Assembly: GCA_038184435.1 (NCBI GenBank)
Contig: CP116227.1
Coordinates: 1,451,001-1,515,000 of the forward strand
From: Nocardioides alkalitolerans
GTDB taxonomy: Bacteria; Actinomycetota; Actinomycetes; Propionibacteriales; Nocardioidaceae
Direction: 5' to 3'
DNA: 64,000 nucleotides
The notes beneath the pieces are model-generated. The model was not told where the DNA came from and searched no databases. It saw only the letters and a list, made by a program, of their open reading frames with translations. The first letter of the stretch is position 1, and the number at the start of each line of letters is the position of its first letter. The translations under genes were made by a program, and so were the position numbers. Positions 53,062-64,000 of the stretch are shown piece by piece.

Positions 53062-54257
53062 GGGAGGAGTCCTCGGAGGTAGTCGACGACGTCGCGGGAC
53101 CAGGCGGCGATGTCCTCGCCCCACAGCTGGCCCGCCGGCGTCACGGCGATGGCGGCGACGAGCGCGACGAAGCCCGCGAGCACCAGCAGGAGCAGGTGCA
53201 CGGGGCGCAGGCGCCCGGAGTACAGGGTCGGCACGGTCGAGGCGTCGACGAGGCGACGGCCGACCTTGAGCCGGGTCAGGTAGGTGCTGGCCAGGCCGGA
53301 GCGCTGGCGGTCGAGGAAGTCGGGCAGCGTCGCACCGACGCCGACACCGACGATCACCGACGCCTGCTCGCGGTCGGCGACGAGGAGCGCGACGTCCTCC
53401 GCCGTGGCCTGGGTCTGCACCTTGTCGGGGCGCACCCCGAGGCGGTCGAGCTGGGCGGTCGCCTCGCGGCTGATGCCCTCGGGCACGACGGCGATGACGT
53501 CGGTCGCGGCCTTCAGCGCCTTCGTCGAGGGGAGCGCCGAGTCGACACCGCTGCTCAGCACCACGACGTCGGCCGGGTGCCCCGCCTCGAGGAGGTCGTC
53601 GGCCGCGCGGTCCACCCCGATCACGACGGGACGCTGCTCGGCCATGAAACGGCGCAGATCGCCCAGCTCGGCGGCGGAGCTCTCCCCGCGCACGACGAGC
53701 ACGACCGGACGGCCCTCGATGGCCGTCTCGATCTCGGGCACGCCCTGGCCGTGGAGCAGCAGGTCCTGCTCCCGGCGGAGGAACTCGCTGGCGTTGTGGG
53801 TGAACGTGTCCAGCTGGCTGGTCAAGCCCTCGCGGGCGCCGGCGAGCAGGCGCTGCACGAGCGCGCCGTCGACGGGGCGACCCTCGGCGAGCAGCGTGCC
53901 GTCCTTGTCGGCGGCGTGCACGGCACCCTCGTGGATGCGGACGTCCGCGCCGTCGCGGATGGCCGTCAGCGCCGTGTCGCCGAGCGAGTCGACGACGAGC
54001 ACGTCGGCGTCGACGAGCAGCTGGGGGCCGCGGTTGGGGTAGCGCCCCGAGATCATGGGCTGCACGTTGAGGACCGCGGAGACGCCCGCGTCGAGGAGCG
54101 CCTGTGCGGTGCTCGTGTCCATGTCGACCAGGTCGACGCAGGCGACGTCGCCGCTGCGGATGCGGGGCAACAGGTTCGAGACCCGGCGACCGACACGGAC
54201 GGTGCCGCGGTGGCCGGGAAGGACGTCGGTGGCGTCGGAGCGCGTGCGGAGTCTCAT
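53058..54257 (-). CDS. SteA-like cytokinesis protein
   Basis: A 399-residue protein resembling Rv1697/SteA. The cytosolic part has G-T-V-R-V-G-R-R-V-S-N-L-L and D-V-V-V-L-S-S-G-V-D-S-A-L and is thiamin-pyrophosphokinase-like in fold; a single C-terminal helix (L-L-L-L-V-L-A-G-F-V-A-L-V-A-A-I-A-V) follows, then a short outside tail. It pairs with the MctB/SteB-like gene through a GTGA overlap. The complex is thought to act in septum formation. Confidence 0.8.
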   Translation of the reverse strand: MRLRTRSDATDVLPGHRGTVRVGRRVSNLLPRIRSGDVACVDLVDMDTSTAQALLDAGVSAVLNVQPMISGRYPNRGPQLLVDADVLVVDSLGDTALTAIRDGADVRIHEGAVHAADKDGTLLAEGRPVDGALVQRLLAGAREGLTSQLDTFTHNASEFLRREQDLLLHGQGVPEIETAIEGRPVVLVVRGESSAAELGDLRRFMAEQRPVVIGVDRAADDLLEAGHPADVVVLSSGVDSALPSTKALKAATDVIAVVPEGISREATAQLDRLGVRPDKVQTQATAEDVALLVADREQASVIVGVGVGATLPDFLDRQRSGLASTYLTRLKVGRRLVDASTVPTLYSGRLRPVHLLLLVLAGFVALVAAIAVTPAGQLWGEDIAAWSRDVVDYLRGLLP

Positions 54258-54357
54258 GGCCCGACCATGGTGACAGCGACGGAGCCCCGGATCGCGCATC
54301 CCGGCCCGGGCGCGTCGGGTGGCACCGGACACGAGGTCACGCCCGGCGTCCGGCCGG

Positions 54358-56148
54358 TCAGCCGGCGCGGGTGCGGGAGCGCGTGTGGGAGCGCTGCGAC
54401 CGGCTCGCGGCGGCCGTCGCGAGGAGCTCGCGCGCGTGCGCGACCGCGGTGTCGGACGACTCCAGGCCGGCCAGCATCCGCGACAGCTCGTGCTCGCGAG
54501 CGGGGTCGTCGAGCACGTCGAGGCCCGAGCTGGTGACCGACCCGTCGCTCTCCTTGCGCACCACGACGTGGGTGTCGGCGTACGCCGCGACCTGCGGCAG
54601 GTGGGTGACCACCAGCACCTGCTTGTGGACGGCGAGCGCGGCCAGGCGGCGCCCGATCTCGATGCCCGCCTTGCCGCCGACCCCGGCGTCGACCTCGTCG
54701 AACACGAAGGTGGGCACGGGGCTGGTGGCGGCCAGGGAGACCTCGAGCGCCAGCATGACCCGGGAGAGCTCGCCGCCCGAGGCGCCCTTGGACAGGGGAC
54801 GCGGCTCGCTGCCGGTGTTGGCGGCCAGCAGCATCTCCACCTCGTCGAGCCCGTGGGCCGCGAAGCGCAGCCGCCGCCCGTCGACCTCGAGCGGCTCGCG
54901 CTCGGCGTCGCCGTCGCCGTCGCCCGGCGCCACCTCGACCTGGCGCACCTCGATGCGGAACCGGGCGTGGGGCATGGCCAGGTGGGCCAGCTCCTCCTCG
55001 ACCCGGGCGCCGAGGTCGGCCGCCGCTGCGGCCCGCGCGGCGCTCAGCGCCTGTCCCGCCGCGGCGAGGCGGGAGCGCAGCTCCGCCCGTCGGGCCTCCA
55101 GCTCGCCGACGCTGTCGTCGGCGAGGTCGATCTCGGCGAGCCGCCGCGCCGACCGCTCGCTCCAGGCCAGCACCTCGTCGATCGTCGCGCCGTACTTCCG
55201 CGTCAGCGCCGTCAGCGCCGCCCGCCGCTCCGAGACCGCGGCGAGCCGCTGCGGATCGGTGTCGACCCCGGAGGCGTACGACGCCACGTCCGCGGCCACG
55301 TCCGTCATGAGGTACCCCACCTCGGCGAGGCGCTGCGCGAGCGCCGCGATCGCCGGATCGTGCTCGACGACGCCGTCGAGCGCGTGCCGCGCCGCGGCGA
55401 CGGCACCGAGCGCGTCGGGCGTGCCCTGCTCGCTGGAGAGCGCCTCGCGGGCGCGCTCCGCGGCGGTGCGCAGCTCGTCGGCGTACCCCAGCCGCGACTC
55501 CTCCGCCGCAAGCTCCTCGTCCTCGCCGGGCTGCGGCTCGACGGCCGCGATCTGCTCGAGCCCGAAGCGGAGGAGGTCCGCCTCCTGGGCGCGCTCCGCC
55601 GCGTGCGTGACGACGTCGGTCAGCTCGCGCTCCACCGCCACGAGGTCGTCGAAGACCGCCCGGTACGCCGCGGCCAGCGCCCCCACGTCGGCCGCGCCGA
55701 AGCGGTCGAGGGCCTCGCGCTGCGCCACCGGACGGAGCAGACGGTGCTGGTCGGACTGGCCGTGCACCGCCACCAGCGGTCCCGCCAGCTCGCCGAGCAC
55801 CGCGACGGGCACCGACGCGCCGCCGGCGAACGCACGGCTGCGGCCCTCGGCGGCGATGTTGCGGGCCAGCACGACGCGGTCGTCCTCGGCGACGCCGCCG
55901 GCGTCCTCGACGGCCTCGGCGAAGCCACCGAGCCCGGACACGTCGACGACCCCCTCGACGCGCGCCGCCCGCGCCCCCGTGCGCACGGCGCCGGAGTCGG
56001 CGCGGCCGCCGAGGAGGAGGCCGAGGGCCGTGACGACCATGGTCTTGCCGGCGCCCGTCTCACCCGTGACGACCGTCAGGCCGGGACCCAGCTGCAGCGT
56101 CGAGGAGTCGATCACCCCGAGGGAGCTGATGCGGATCTCCTCAAGCAC
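54358..56148 (-). CDS. recN: DNA repair protein RecN
   Basis: A 596-residue SMC-like ATPase for double-strand break repair. Walker A G-E-T-G-A-G-K-T is near residue 30; coiled-coil arms flank a central region; the C-terminal signature L-S-K-G-A-S-G-G-E-L-S-R and Walker B V-F-D-E-V-D-A-G follow. Two adjacent GTG starts exist; the second fits GGAGG spacing better. It overlaps the nadK stop by eight bases. No LexA box lies directly upstream. Confidence 0.95.
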   Translation of the reverse strand: MLEEIRISSLGVIDSSTLQLGPGLTVVTGETGAGKTMVVTALGLLLGGRADSGAVRTGARAARVEGVVDVSGLGGFAEAVEDAGGVAEDDRVVLARNIAAEGRSRAFAGGASVPVAVLGELAGPLVAVHGQSDQHRLLRPVAQREALDRFGAADVGALAAAYRAVFDDLVAVERELTDVVTHAAERAQEADLLRFGLEQIAAVEPQPGEDEELAAEESRLGYADELRTAAERAREALSSEQGTPDALGAVAAARHALDGVVEHDPAIAALAQRLAEVGYLMTDVAADVASYASGVDTDPQRLAAVSERRAALTALTRKYGATIDEVLAWSERSARRLAEIDLADDSVGELEARRAELRSRLAAAGQALSAARAAAAADLGARVEEELAHLAMPHARFRIEVRQVEVAPGDGDGDAEREPLEVDGRRLRFAAHGLDEVEMLLAANTGSEPRPLSKGASGGELSRVMLALEVSLAATSPVPTFVFDEVDAGVGGKAGIEIGRRLAALAVHKQVLVVTHLPQVAAYADTHVVVRKESDGSVTSSGLDVLDDPAREHELSRMLAGLESSDTAVAHARELLATAAASRSQRSHTRSRTRAG

Positions 56149-57097
56149 CACGACCTCCGTCCCGCGCCTCGCGCTCGTTGCGTCGTCGTTCCGCGGCCCC
56201 GCGCCAGCCCTCGACGGGCAGCCCGAACTTCGCCACCAGACGATCGGCGAAGGGCGCCGCGTGCAGCCGCACCAGCCGCACCGGCTGGTCCGAGCGGGTG
56301 ACCTCGATCCGAGCACCCCGGGGCAGGTCCTCGGTGCGGCGCCCGTCGCACCAGAGCACGCCCGCCCCGACGCCCGGGGCGACGAGCTCGACGGCGAGGA
56401 CCGAGGTCGGCGCCACCACCATCGGCCGCGCGAACAGCGCGTGGGCCGAGATCGGCACCATGAGCAGGGCCTCCACCTCGGGCCATACCACCGGTCCCCC
56501 GGCACTGAAGTTGTACGCCGTGGACCCCGTCGGTGTCGCCAGCACGACACCGTCGCACCCCCAGCGCGACAGCGGGCGGCCGTCGATCTCCACCACGACC
56601 TCGAGCATGCGCTCGCGCGAGGCCTTCTCGACCGAGGCCTCGTTCAGCGCGAAGGTGCGCGCGACGACCTCCTTGCCGTGGAACACCGTGACCGCGAGCG
56701 CCAGTCGCTCCTCGATCCCGTAGGCCCGCGCGAGGATCGCGTCGATCGTCGTGGCCACGGCGTCGGACTCGGCCTCGGCCAGGAACCCCACGTGCCCCAG
56801 GTTCACGCCGAGCAGCGGCGTGCCGGCCGCGCGCGTCCGCTCAGCGGCACGCAGGATCGTGCCGTCACCGCCGATGACGACGGCCAGCTCGAGCCCGAGG
56901 TCGGGCAGCTCGTGGTCCTCCGCGACGTGGACGGGTCCGGGCACGCTCGCGAGCTCCAGGTCGGGTGCCTCGTCCGCCGGCACGACGACGTCGAGGCCCC
57001 CGCGCGCGAGCTCCCGCACCATCTCCTCCGCGACCCCGCGCGCGTCCTCGCGGCCGGTGTGGGTCAGCACCAGCACCCGGCGACGCTCCTCCGTCAC
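56141..57097 (-). CDS. nadK: NAD kinase
   Basis: A 318-residue enzyme making NADP. The G-G-D-G-T motif is near residue 76, N-E-A-S in mid-protein, and the T-P-T-G-S-T-A-Y-[NAS]-x-S-A-G-G-P signature after it. GTG start overlapping the tlyA stop (GTGA). The tlyA-nadK-recN order is common across actinobacteria. Confidence 0.96.
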   Translation of the reverse strand: MTEERRRVLVLTHTGREDARGVAEEMVRELARGGLDVVVPADEAPDLELASVPGPVHVAEDHELPDLGLELAVVIGGDGTILRAAERTRAAGTPLLGVNLGHVGFLAEAESDAVATTIDAILARAYGIEERLALAVTVFHGKEVVARTFALNEASVEKASRERMLEVVVEIDGRPLSRWGCDGVVLATPTGSTAYNFSAGGPVVWPEVEALLMVPISAHALFARPMVVAPTSVLAVELVAPGVGAGVLWCDGRRTEDLPRGARIEVTRSDQPVRLVRLHAAPFADRLVAKFGLPVEGWRGAAERRRNEREARDGGRGA

Positions 57098-57933
57098 GGC
57101 GCGACCTCCGCACTCGGGTCGCCGCTGGGCCCGCGCTCCACCTCGGCCTCGATCTCGGCGACGCCGATGCACGCCGGCCCGTGCCGCAGCCACAGGAAGA
57201 ACTCGACGTTGCCCGAGGGACCCGGGAGCGGGCTGGTGACGACGTCGACCGCGCCCCAGCCCCGGGACTCCGCGGCGGCGGCGACGGTCGCGACGGCCTC
57301 GGCCCGCAGCTCGAGCTCGCGCACGACACCGCCCTTGCCGACCCGCTCCTTGCCGACCTCGAACTGCGGCTTGACCATGAGGGCGAGGTCCCCGTGCGGG
57401 TCGGTCACCGCCACCAGCGCGTCGAGCACGAGGGTGAGGGAGATGAAGGACAGGTCGCCGACGACCACGTCGACGGGGCCCGCCGTGTGCTCGAGGGTGA
57501 GGTCACGGATGTTGGTGCGGTCCCGCACGAGCACCCGCGGGTCCTGGCGGATGCTCCACGCCAGCTGGCCGTAGCCCACGTCGACCGCGACCACCTCGGC
57601 CGCCCCCCGACGCAGCAGGACGTCGGTGAACCCGCCCGTGGACGCGCCGGCGTCCAGGCAACGGCGTCCCTCCACCGTGAGCCCGCCGCGCGCCGCGAAG
57701 GCGTCGAGCGCGCCGGCGAGCTTGTGCCCTCCGCGGGAGACGAAGTCGGGACGCTCGGGGTCGTCGCGCACCACGATGGCGACGTCGGTGGTCACCCCGG
57801 TCGCGGGCTTGGTGGCCACGGCGCCGGACACGCGGACCCGGCCCGCCGCGATGAGCTCGCTGGCGTGCTCACGGGAACGGGCGAGGTGGCGCCGCACGAG
57901 CTCGGCGTCGAGGCGCAGTCGTCGGGGAGGCAC
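57094..57933 (-). CDS. tlyA: 16S/23S rRNA 2'-O-methyltransferase TlyA
   Basis: A 279-residue protein with an S4 domain (residues about 4-65) and an FtsJ-like methyltransferase domain with D-A-G-A-S-T-G-G-F-T, V-D-V-G-Y-G and V-G-D-L-S-F-I-S. It methylates C1409 of 16S and C1920 of 23S rRNA in mycobacteria, which gives capreomycin sensitivity. GTG start two bases after the upstream small gene. Confidence 0.94.
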   Translation of the reverse strand: MPPRRLRLDAELVRRHLARSREHASELIAAGRVRVSGAVATKPATGVTTDVAIVVRDDPERPDFVSRGGHKLAGALDAFAARGGLTVEGRRCLDAGASTGGFTDVLLRRGAAEVVAVDVGYGQLAWSIRQDPRVLVRDRTNIRDLTLEHTAGPVDVVVGDLSFISLTLVLDALVAVTDPHGDLALMVKPQFEVGKERVGKGGVVRELELRAEAVATVAAAAESRGWGAVDVVTSPLPGPSGNVEFFLWLRHGPACIGVAEIEAEVERGPSGDPSAEVAP

Positions 57934-57935
57934 GC

Positions 57936-58142
57936 TCAGCCCGCCGTCGTGGCGTCGAGCACGCCCCGCAGGCCGAGGTGGACCCGCTCGAAGACGGCGA
58001 CGTGGTCCGCAACGGGCGTGCCCGCGAGGCTCTCCAGCTCCCCGAGGAGGGCGTCCACGTCGTCGTGGCCGGTCGGTGTCGGCGCCACGGGTGCCGCGCG
58101 GTCGTCGAGATCGACGTCGGGCGCACCTGGGTTCTCCGGCAT
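57936..58142 (-). CDS. Hypothetical small acidic protein (Rv1693 position)
   Basis: A 68-residue acidic product, M-P-E-N-P-G-A-P-D-V-D-L-D-D, with a C-terminal amphipathic helix (D-H-V-A-V-F-E-R-V-H-L-G-L). It occupies the place of small conserved genes between the HAD phosphatase and tlyA in related genomes. Function unknown. Confidence 0.65.
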   Translation of the reverse strand: MPENPGAPDVDLDDRAAPVAPTPTGHDDVDALLGELESLAGTPVADHVAVFERVHLGLRGVLDATTAG

Positions 58143-58152
58143 GCGTCCGAGG

Positions 58153-59199
58153 CTACCGGTCGGCGGTCCCCGGCGCGGACGGCGCCACCGGGCTGTGGAC
58201 AGCGGTCGTGTCGGCGGCCGAGCCCGTCGCGTCGAGGTGCTGCCAGGAGGCCACCGCGACCGCCCGCCACCAGTCCGACGCTGAGCCGTCACCGTCGACG
58301 CCCAGCCGGCCGTCGCGCACCTCCGCGGTCCACCCCCCGGCCGCGGAACGGCCGGTCACGTCGCCGTCGGTCGCGCCGGGCACCACCTCCGGCTGCGGCT
58401 CGAGCAGGCCGCCGAGGTCCGCCGCGACGTAGGTCGGCCGCTCCTCGGGCGGGCACGCCGCCAGCTCGGCGGCACCGGTCACCCCGGTCATGACGAGCAG
58501 CGTCGGTACGCCGACGGCACGGCCCCCGACGATGTCGGTGTCGATCCGGTCGCCGACCATCAGGGTGCGCGTCGCGCCGCACCGGTCGGTGGTGGTGTCG
58601 AGCAGCGGACGCTCCGGCTTGCCCGCGACGGTGGGGGTCACCCCCGTGAACCGCTGCACCATGTCGACGAGCACCCCGTGCCCGGGCGCCACCCCCATCG
58701 GCGTCGGGATCGTGTGGTCGGTGTTCGACGCGACCCACGGCAGGCCGTCGCGGATCCGCACGCACGCCGCCATGATGTCCCGCCACAGCACGTCCGGGCC
58801 GTACCCGGTGACCGCGGCGACCGCCTCGTCCTCGACACCGACCGCCACGAGCTCCTCGGCCGCCAGGGCCTCGAGCAGGCCCTGCGCCCCCAGCGCCAGC
58901 ACGCGCGCACCTGCGCCGTACCGCTCCCGGAGGACCCGTGCCGCCGCCTGCGCCGACGTCACGACGTCCGACTCCTCGGCCGGGACACCCACCTCCGCGA
59001 GGTGCTCGGCCACCGCGCTCGGGGGGCGCGAGGCGTTGTTGGTGACGAACGCGAGGCGGGCGCCCCGCTCGCGCGCACCGCCCAGGTACGCCGCGGCGCC
59101 CGGCACTCCCGCCCGCCCGACGTACACCACGCCGTCGAGGTCGAGCATGACCACGTCGTGCTCCTCCGCCAACGCACCAGAAGTCGACTCCAGCACCAC
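58153..59199 (-). CDS. HAD-superfamily hydrolase, class IIA (NagD-like)
   Basis: A 348-residue phosphatase with motif I D-L-D-G-V-V-Y-V-G (near residue 20), motif II T-N-N-A-S-R, and motif IV M-V-G-D-R-I-D-T-D-I. A HAD-IIA cap lies between. About 60 C-terminal residues beyond the usual end form an extra domain ending in a Ser/Ala/Pro tail. Possible substrates are small sugar or nucleotide phosphates (Rv1692 is reported as a glycerol 3-phosphate phosphatase). Two adjacent GTG starts follow GGAAGGGG. Confidence 0.87.
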   Translation of the reverse strand: MVLESTSGALAEEHDVVMLDLDGVVYVGRAGVPGAAAYLGGARERGARLAFVTNNASRPPSAVAEHLAEVGVPAEESDVVTSAQAAARVLRERYGAGARVLALGAQGLLEALAAEELVAVGVEDEAVAAVTGYGPDVLWRDIMAACVRIRDGLPWVASNTDHTIPTPMGVAPGHGVLVDMVQRFTGVTPTVAGKPERPLLDTTTDRCGATRTLMVGDRIDTDIVGGRAVGVPTLLVMTGVTGAAELAACPPEERPTYVAADLGGLLEPQPEVVPGATDGDVTGRSAAGGWTAEVRDGRLGVDGDGSASDWWRAVAVASWQHLDATGSAADTTAVHSPVAPSAPGTADR

Positions 59200-59243
59200 G
59201 CACCCCTTCCGAGAGCCTTGCCGCTGCACCCTACGATGCGACA

Positions 59244-60356
59244 GTGGACCCAGCCGACGAGACCGCCGCCCACGCGGTCCGGGGGCCCTTCGAGCTCGCC
59301 CCCTTCGGGGCCACCCGCCTGTCGCCCGCACGGGTCGGCGACCCGGCGTCGGCCCGGCTCCTCGCACGACCCCACCGTGCCGTCACCGAGCGCATCCAGC
59401 GCTGGCGCCGCCTCGGCAACCTGACCCAGGACGAGGCGCCCGCGCTCTACGTCCACGAGTACAGCAGCCAGGGGCTCACCGTCCGCGCTCTCGTGGGGCT
59501 CGCGGACCTCGTGCCCGGTACCGGTACGCCGGCGATCCGCCCCCACGAGCACGTCGATCGCCACCAGGCGGTCGAGCTCGCCGGCCGCATGCGGGCGATG
59601 CGGGTCAATCCCGCTCCCCTGCTCCTCGTCCACCGCGGGACGACCGAGGCACGGGCCGCGATCGACAGCGCCTCTCCGGGGACGCCCGACACCGACTTCA
59701 TCGACCGGGCCGGCCAGCGGCACCAGTACTGGCGCGTCACCGACCCCGACCTCCAGGCACACCTGGTCGAGACGCACCGTGCCGCCGAGCTGGTGGTCGC
59801 CGACGGCCACCACCGCCTGGCCGCCTACCAGCAGCTGCAGCGCAGCGAGCCCGGCACCGGCTGGGAGCGCGGCCTCGTCATGATCGTCGACCAGACCGCC
59901 ACCCCCCTGTTCCTCGGCGCGATCCACCGGGTCGTGCGCGGCATCGACGCCGACGCGCTCGTCGACGTCGCCCGGAGCGTCCCCTCGGCACGGCTCCGGG
60001 ACCTCACGGCCGACCAGCAGCTGCGCGCGCTCGGCCCGCAGACCATGGTGGTGACCGACGGGGACCGGTCGTGGGCCGTCGACGTCGACCCCGGCGTGCT
60101 CCCGGTCGAGGTGCTCCACCGCGACCTGCTGAGCGCCGTGCCCCAGCACGTCGTGGAGCACCACCACTCCGCCGAGAGCGCGCTGGCGCGCCTCGTCTCG
60201 CCGGCGCGCCAGGACGAACCGCGCCTCGTCGTCCTCGTCCCCACCGTCGGGTACGACGCGCTCGCCCGCACCGTCGCAGCGGGACGTCTCCTGCCGGAGA
60301 AGGCCACGTCCTTCCAGCCCAAGCCCAGCATCGGCGCCATGATGCGCGTGCTCTGA
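59244..60356 (+). CDS. DUF1015 family protein (SerK-like)
   Basis: A 370-residue DUF1015 protein. The motif V-A-D-G-H-H-R-L-A-A-Y in mid-protein, and the C-terminal L-P-E-K-A-T-S-F-Q-P-K-P are hallmarks. The archaeal member SerK is an ADP-dependent serine kinase with a ParB-like fold; activity of bacterial members is not established. GTG start; TACGAT six bases upstream suggests a leaderless message. It is divergent from the HAD gene across 44 bases and convergent with the rRNA operon. Confidence 0.85.
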   Translation: MDPADETAAHAVRGPFELAPFGATRLSPARVGDPASARLLARPHRAVTERIQRWRRLGNLTQDEAPALYVHEYSSQGLTVRALVGLADLVPGTGTPAIRPHEHVDRHQAVELAGRMRAMRVNPAPLLLVHRGTTEARAAIDSASPGTPDTDFIDRAGQRHQYWRVTDPDLQAHLVETHRAAELVVADGHHRLAAYQQLQRSEPGTGWERGLVMIVDQTATPLFLGAIHRVVRGIDADALVDVARSVPSARLRDLTADQQLRALGPQTMVVTDGDRSWAVDVDPGVLPVEVLHRDLLSAVPQHVVEHHHSAESALARLVSPARQDEPRLVVLVPTVGYDALARTVAAGRLLPEKATSFQPKPSIGAMMRVL

Positions 60357-60413
60357 CGCATCGCGTCTCGGCCGACCACGTGGCCGTTCCAGGTTGTTGC
60401 GCGTAGAAATGAA

Positions 60414-60455
60414 AGTAGGGGTTGTCGTGACCCGAAGGTCACGACAACCCCTACT
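60414..60455 (-). terminator. rRNA operon terminator
   Basis: A perfect 18-bp stem (60414-60431 with 60438-60455) with a 6-base loop is followed on the minus strand by TTTCATTT. It ends the 23S-5S transcript and also faces the DUF1015 gene. Confidence 0.93.
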
Positions 60456-60464
60456 AGAAGAAAT

Positions 60465-60583
60465 GTCCGGCGGCGTCCTACTCTCCCACGACCTCTCGAT
60501 CGCAGTACCATCGGCGCTGAAAGGCTTAACTTCCGGGTTCGGAATGGGACCGGGTGTTTCCCTCTCGCTATGACCGCCGTAAC
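60465..60583 (-). rRNA. rrf: 5S ribosomal RNA
   Basis: About 119 bases, with GTTACGGCGG at the 5' end pairing with CCGCCGGAC at the 3' end, the C-C-C-A-T-T-C-C-G-A-A-C loop and G-A-A-G-T-T-A-A-G stretch typical of 5S. Ends are accurate to a few bases. Confidence 0.93.
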
Positions 60584-60798
60584 TCTATTGACTTGACACC
60601 CACCCGCCCACCACCAACAACCCCCAACAAGGGGCCGTCGATGGTTCGGATGTGCATGGTGTGTTGTCTCAGACACCAGACAGTGGACGCGAACACTCAC
60701 AAAAAGTTTCTCAATAACGCTTCGGCAGCACACACAGATTCTGCATGTCCTCTTCACAACACCCCGAACGGGGTTTGTGTGGTGATGATGGCTTGTAA
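60584..60798 (-). other. 23S-5S spacer
   Basis: About 215 bases, AT-richer than the protein genes, without tRNA. An imperfect hairpin around 60750-60782, and the GGCTTGT-AAG-ACAAGCC inverted repeat (60790-60806) that starts in this spacer and enters the 23S 3' end, are probably processing signals. Confidence 0.7.
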
Positions 60799-63920
<3,122 letters not shown>

Positions 63921-64000
63921 AAACAAACCACAACACAACACAACCCCCAATCAAAGGGCATATGCTGCGAAAAGAAACGCTGCAAAATCTATCGCAAACT
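63921..64000 (-). other. Part of the 16S-23S internal spacer
   Basis: An A/C-rich 80-base piece immediately upstream of 23S. No tRNA is seen in this part; the 16S gene must lie beyond the right edge. Confidence 0.7.

Noticed and set aside
54104..57574. An 1156-codon plus-strand open frame
   Set aside because: It is antisense to steA-like, recN, nadK and tlyA genes; Ser/Arg/Ala-rich without domains.

Overview
The window is a 64 kb piece of a high-GC actinobacterial chromosome. Codon third positions are almost all G or C, many starts are GTG, genes often overlap by four bases (ATGA or GTGA), and LexA boxes are of the TCGAAC-N4-GTTCGA type. The gene order around scpAB, parA, xerD, pyrG, recN, nadK and tlyA matches the Rv1692-Rv1713 segment of Mycobacterium tuberculosis as I know it. 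Gene content (DUF222/HNH protein, GuaB1, DUF1206, two divergent ClpPs with a PopR-like regulator) suggests the Nocardioides group. That placement is inference.

Left part (1-9.0 kb, minus strand): a sugar uptake and catabolism operon. It encodes a lipoprotein binding protein, a double ATPase, a permease, a RhaM-type mutarotase, a COG3618 lactonase-type amidohydrolase and a further gene cut by the window edge. Three LacI-type palindromes lie upstream. L-fucose or L-rhamnose is the likeliest substrate. Next come a nucleosidase coupled to guaB1, and glpK.

Middle part (9.0-28 kb): mixed housekeeping and accessory genes. These are a PrmC-like methyltransferase divergent from a YiaA protein; a 1 kb stretch with two copies of a 78-bp repeat and two tiny coupled ORFs; a pair of acyl-CoA dehydrogenases behind a perfect TetR-type operator; peptide deformylase; a TetR regulator; two coupled crcB genes; several membrane and unknown proteins; tRNA-Pro; a CDF transporter; a LOG protein; a drug exporter; and a frameshifted Dabb-domain gene.

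Mutagenesis and proteolysis region (28-38.4 kb): dnaE2 and an imuA'-imuB pair form a split SOS mutasome. Each unit has its own LexA box placed almost identically relative to a probably leaderless start. Three plus-strand genes separate them: a frameshifted DUF222/HNH gene, a cupin with a swapped active-site motif, and a GyrI-like gene. Beside them a PopR/ClgR-like regulator converges on two overlapping clpP genes that are preceded by a large palindrome.

Right part (38.5-59.2 kb): about twenty minus-strand genes in tight runs, covering chromosome segregation and cell division (parA, an RHH partner, scpA, scpB, xerD, steA/mctB-like), nucleotide and cofactor synthesis (pyrG, cmk, nadK), repair (recN), ribosome work (tlyA, der, rluB) and lipid or amino-acid genes (plsC-like, tyrA). 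A divergent DUF1015 gene follows. The window ends in an rRNA operon read leftwards (23S, 5S, strong terminator), whose 16S gene lies beyond the right edge.

I did not find a convincing wholly new multi-gene system. The most distinctive signals are the paired LexA/leaderless architecture of the split mutasome, the clpP-clpP-PopR locus with its palindrome, the ParA/ribbon-helix-helix/ScpA coupling, the 78-bp repeat pair, and a marked preference for GTAC contexts in valine codons.
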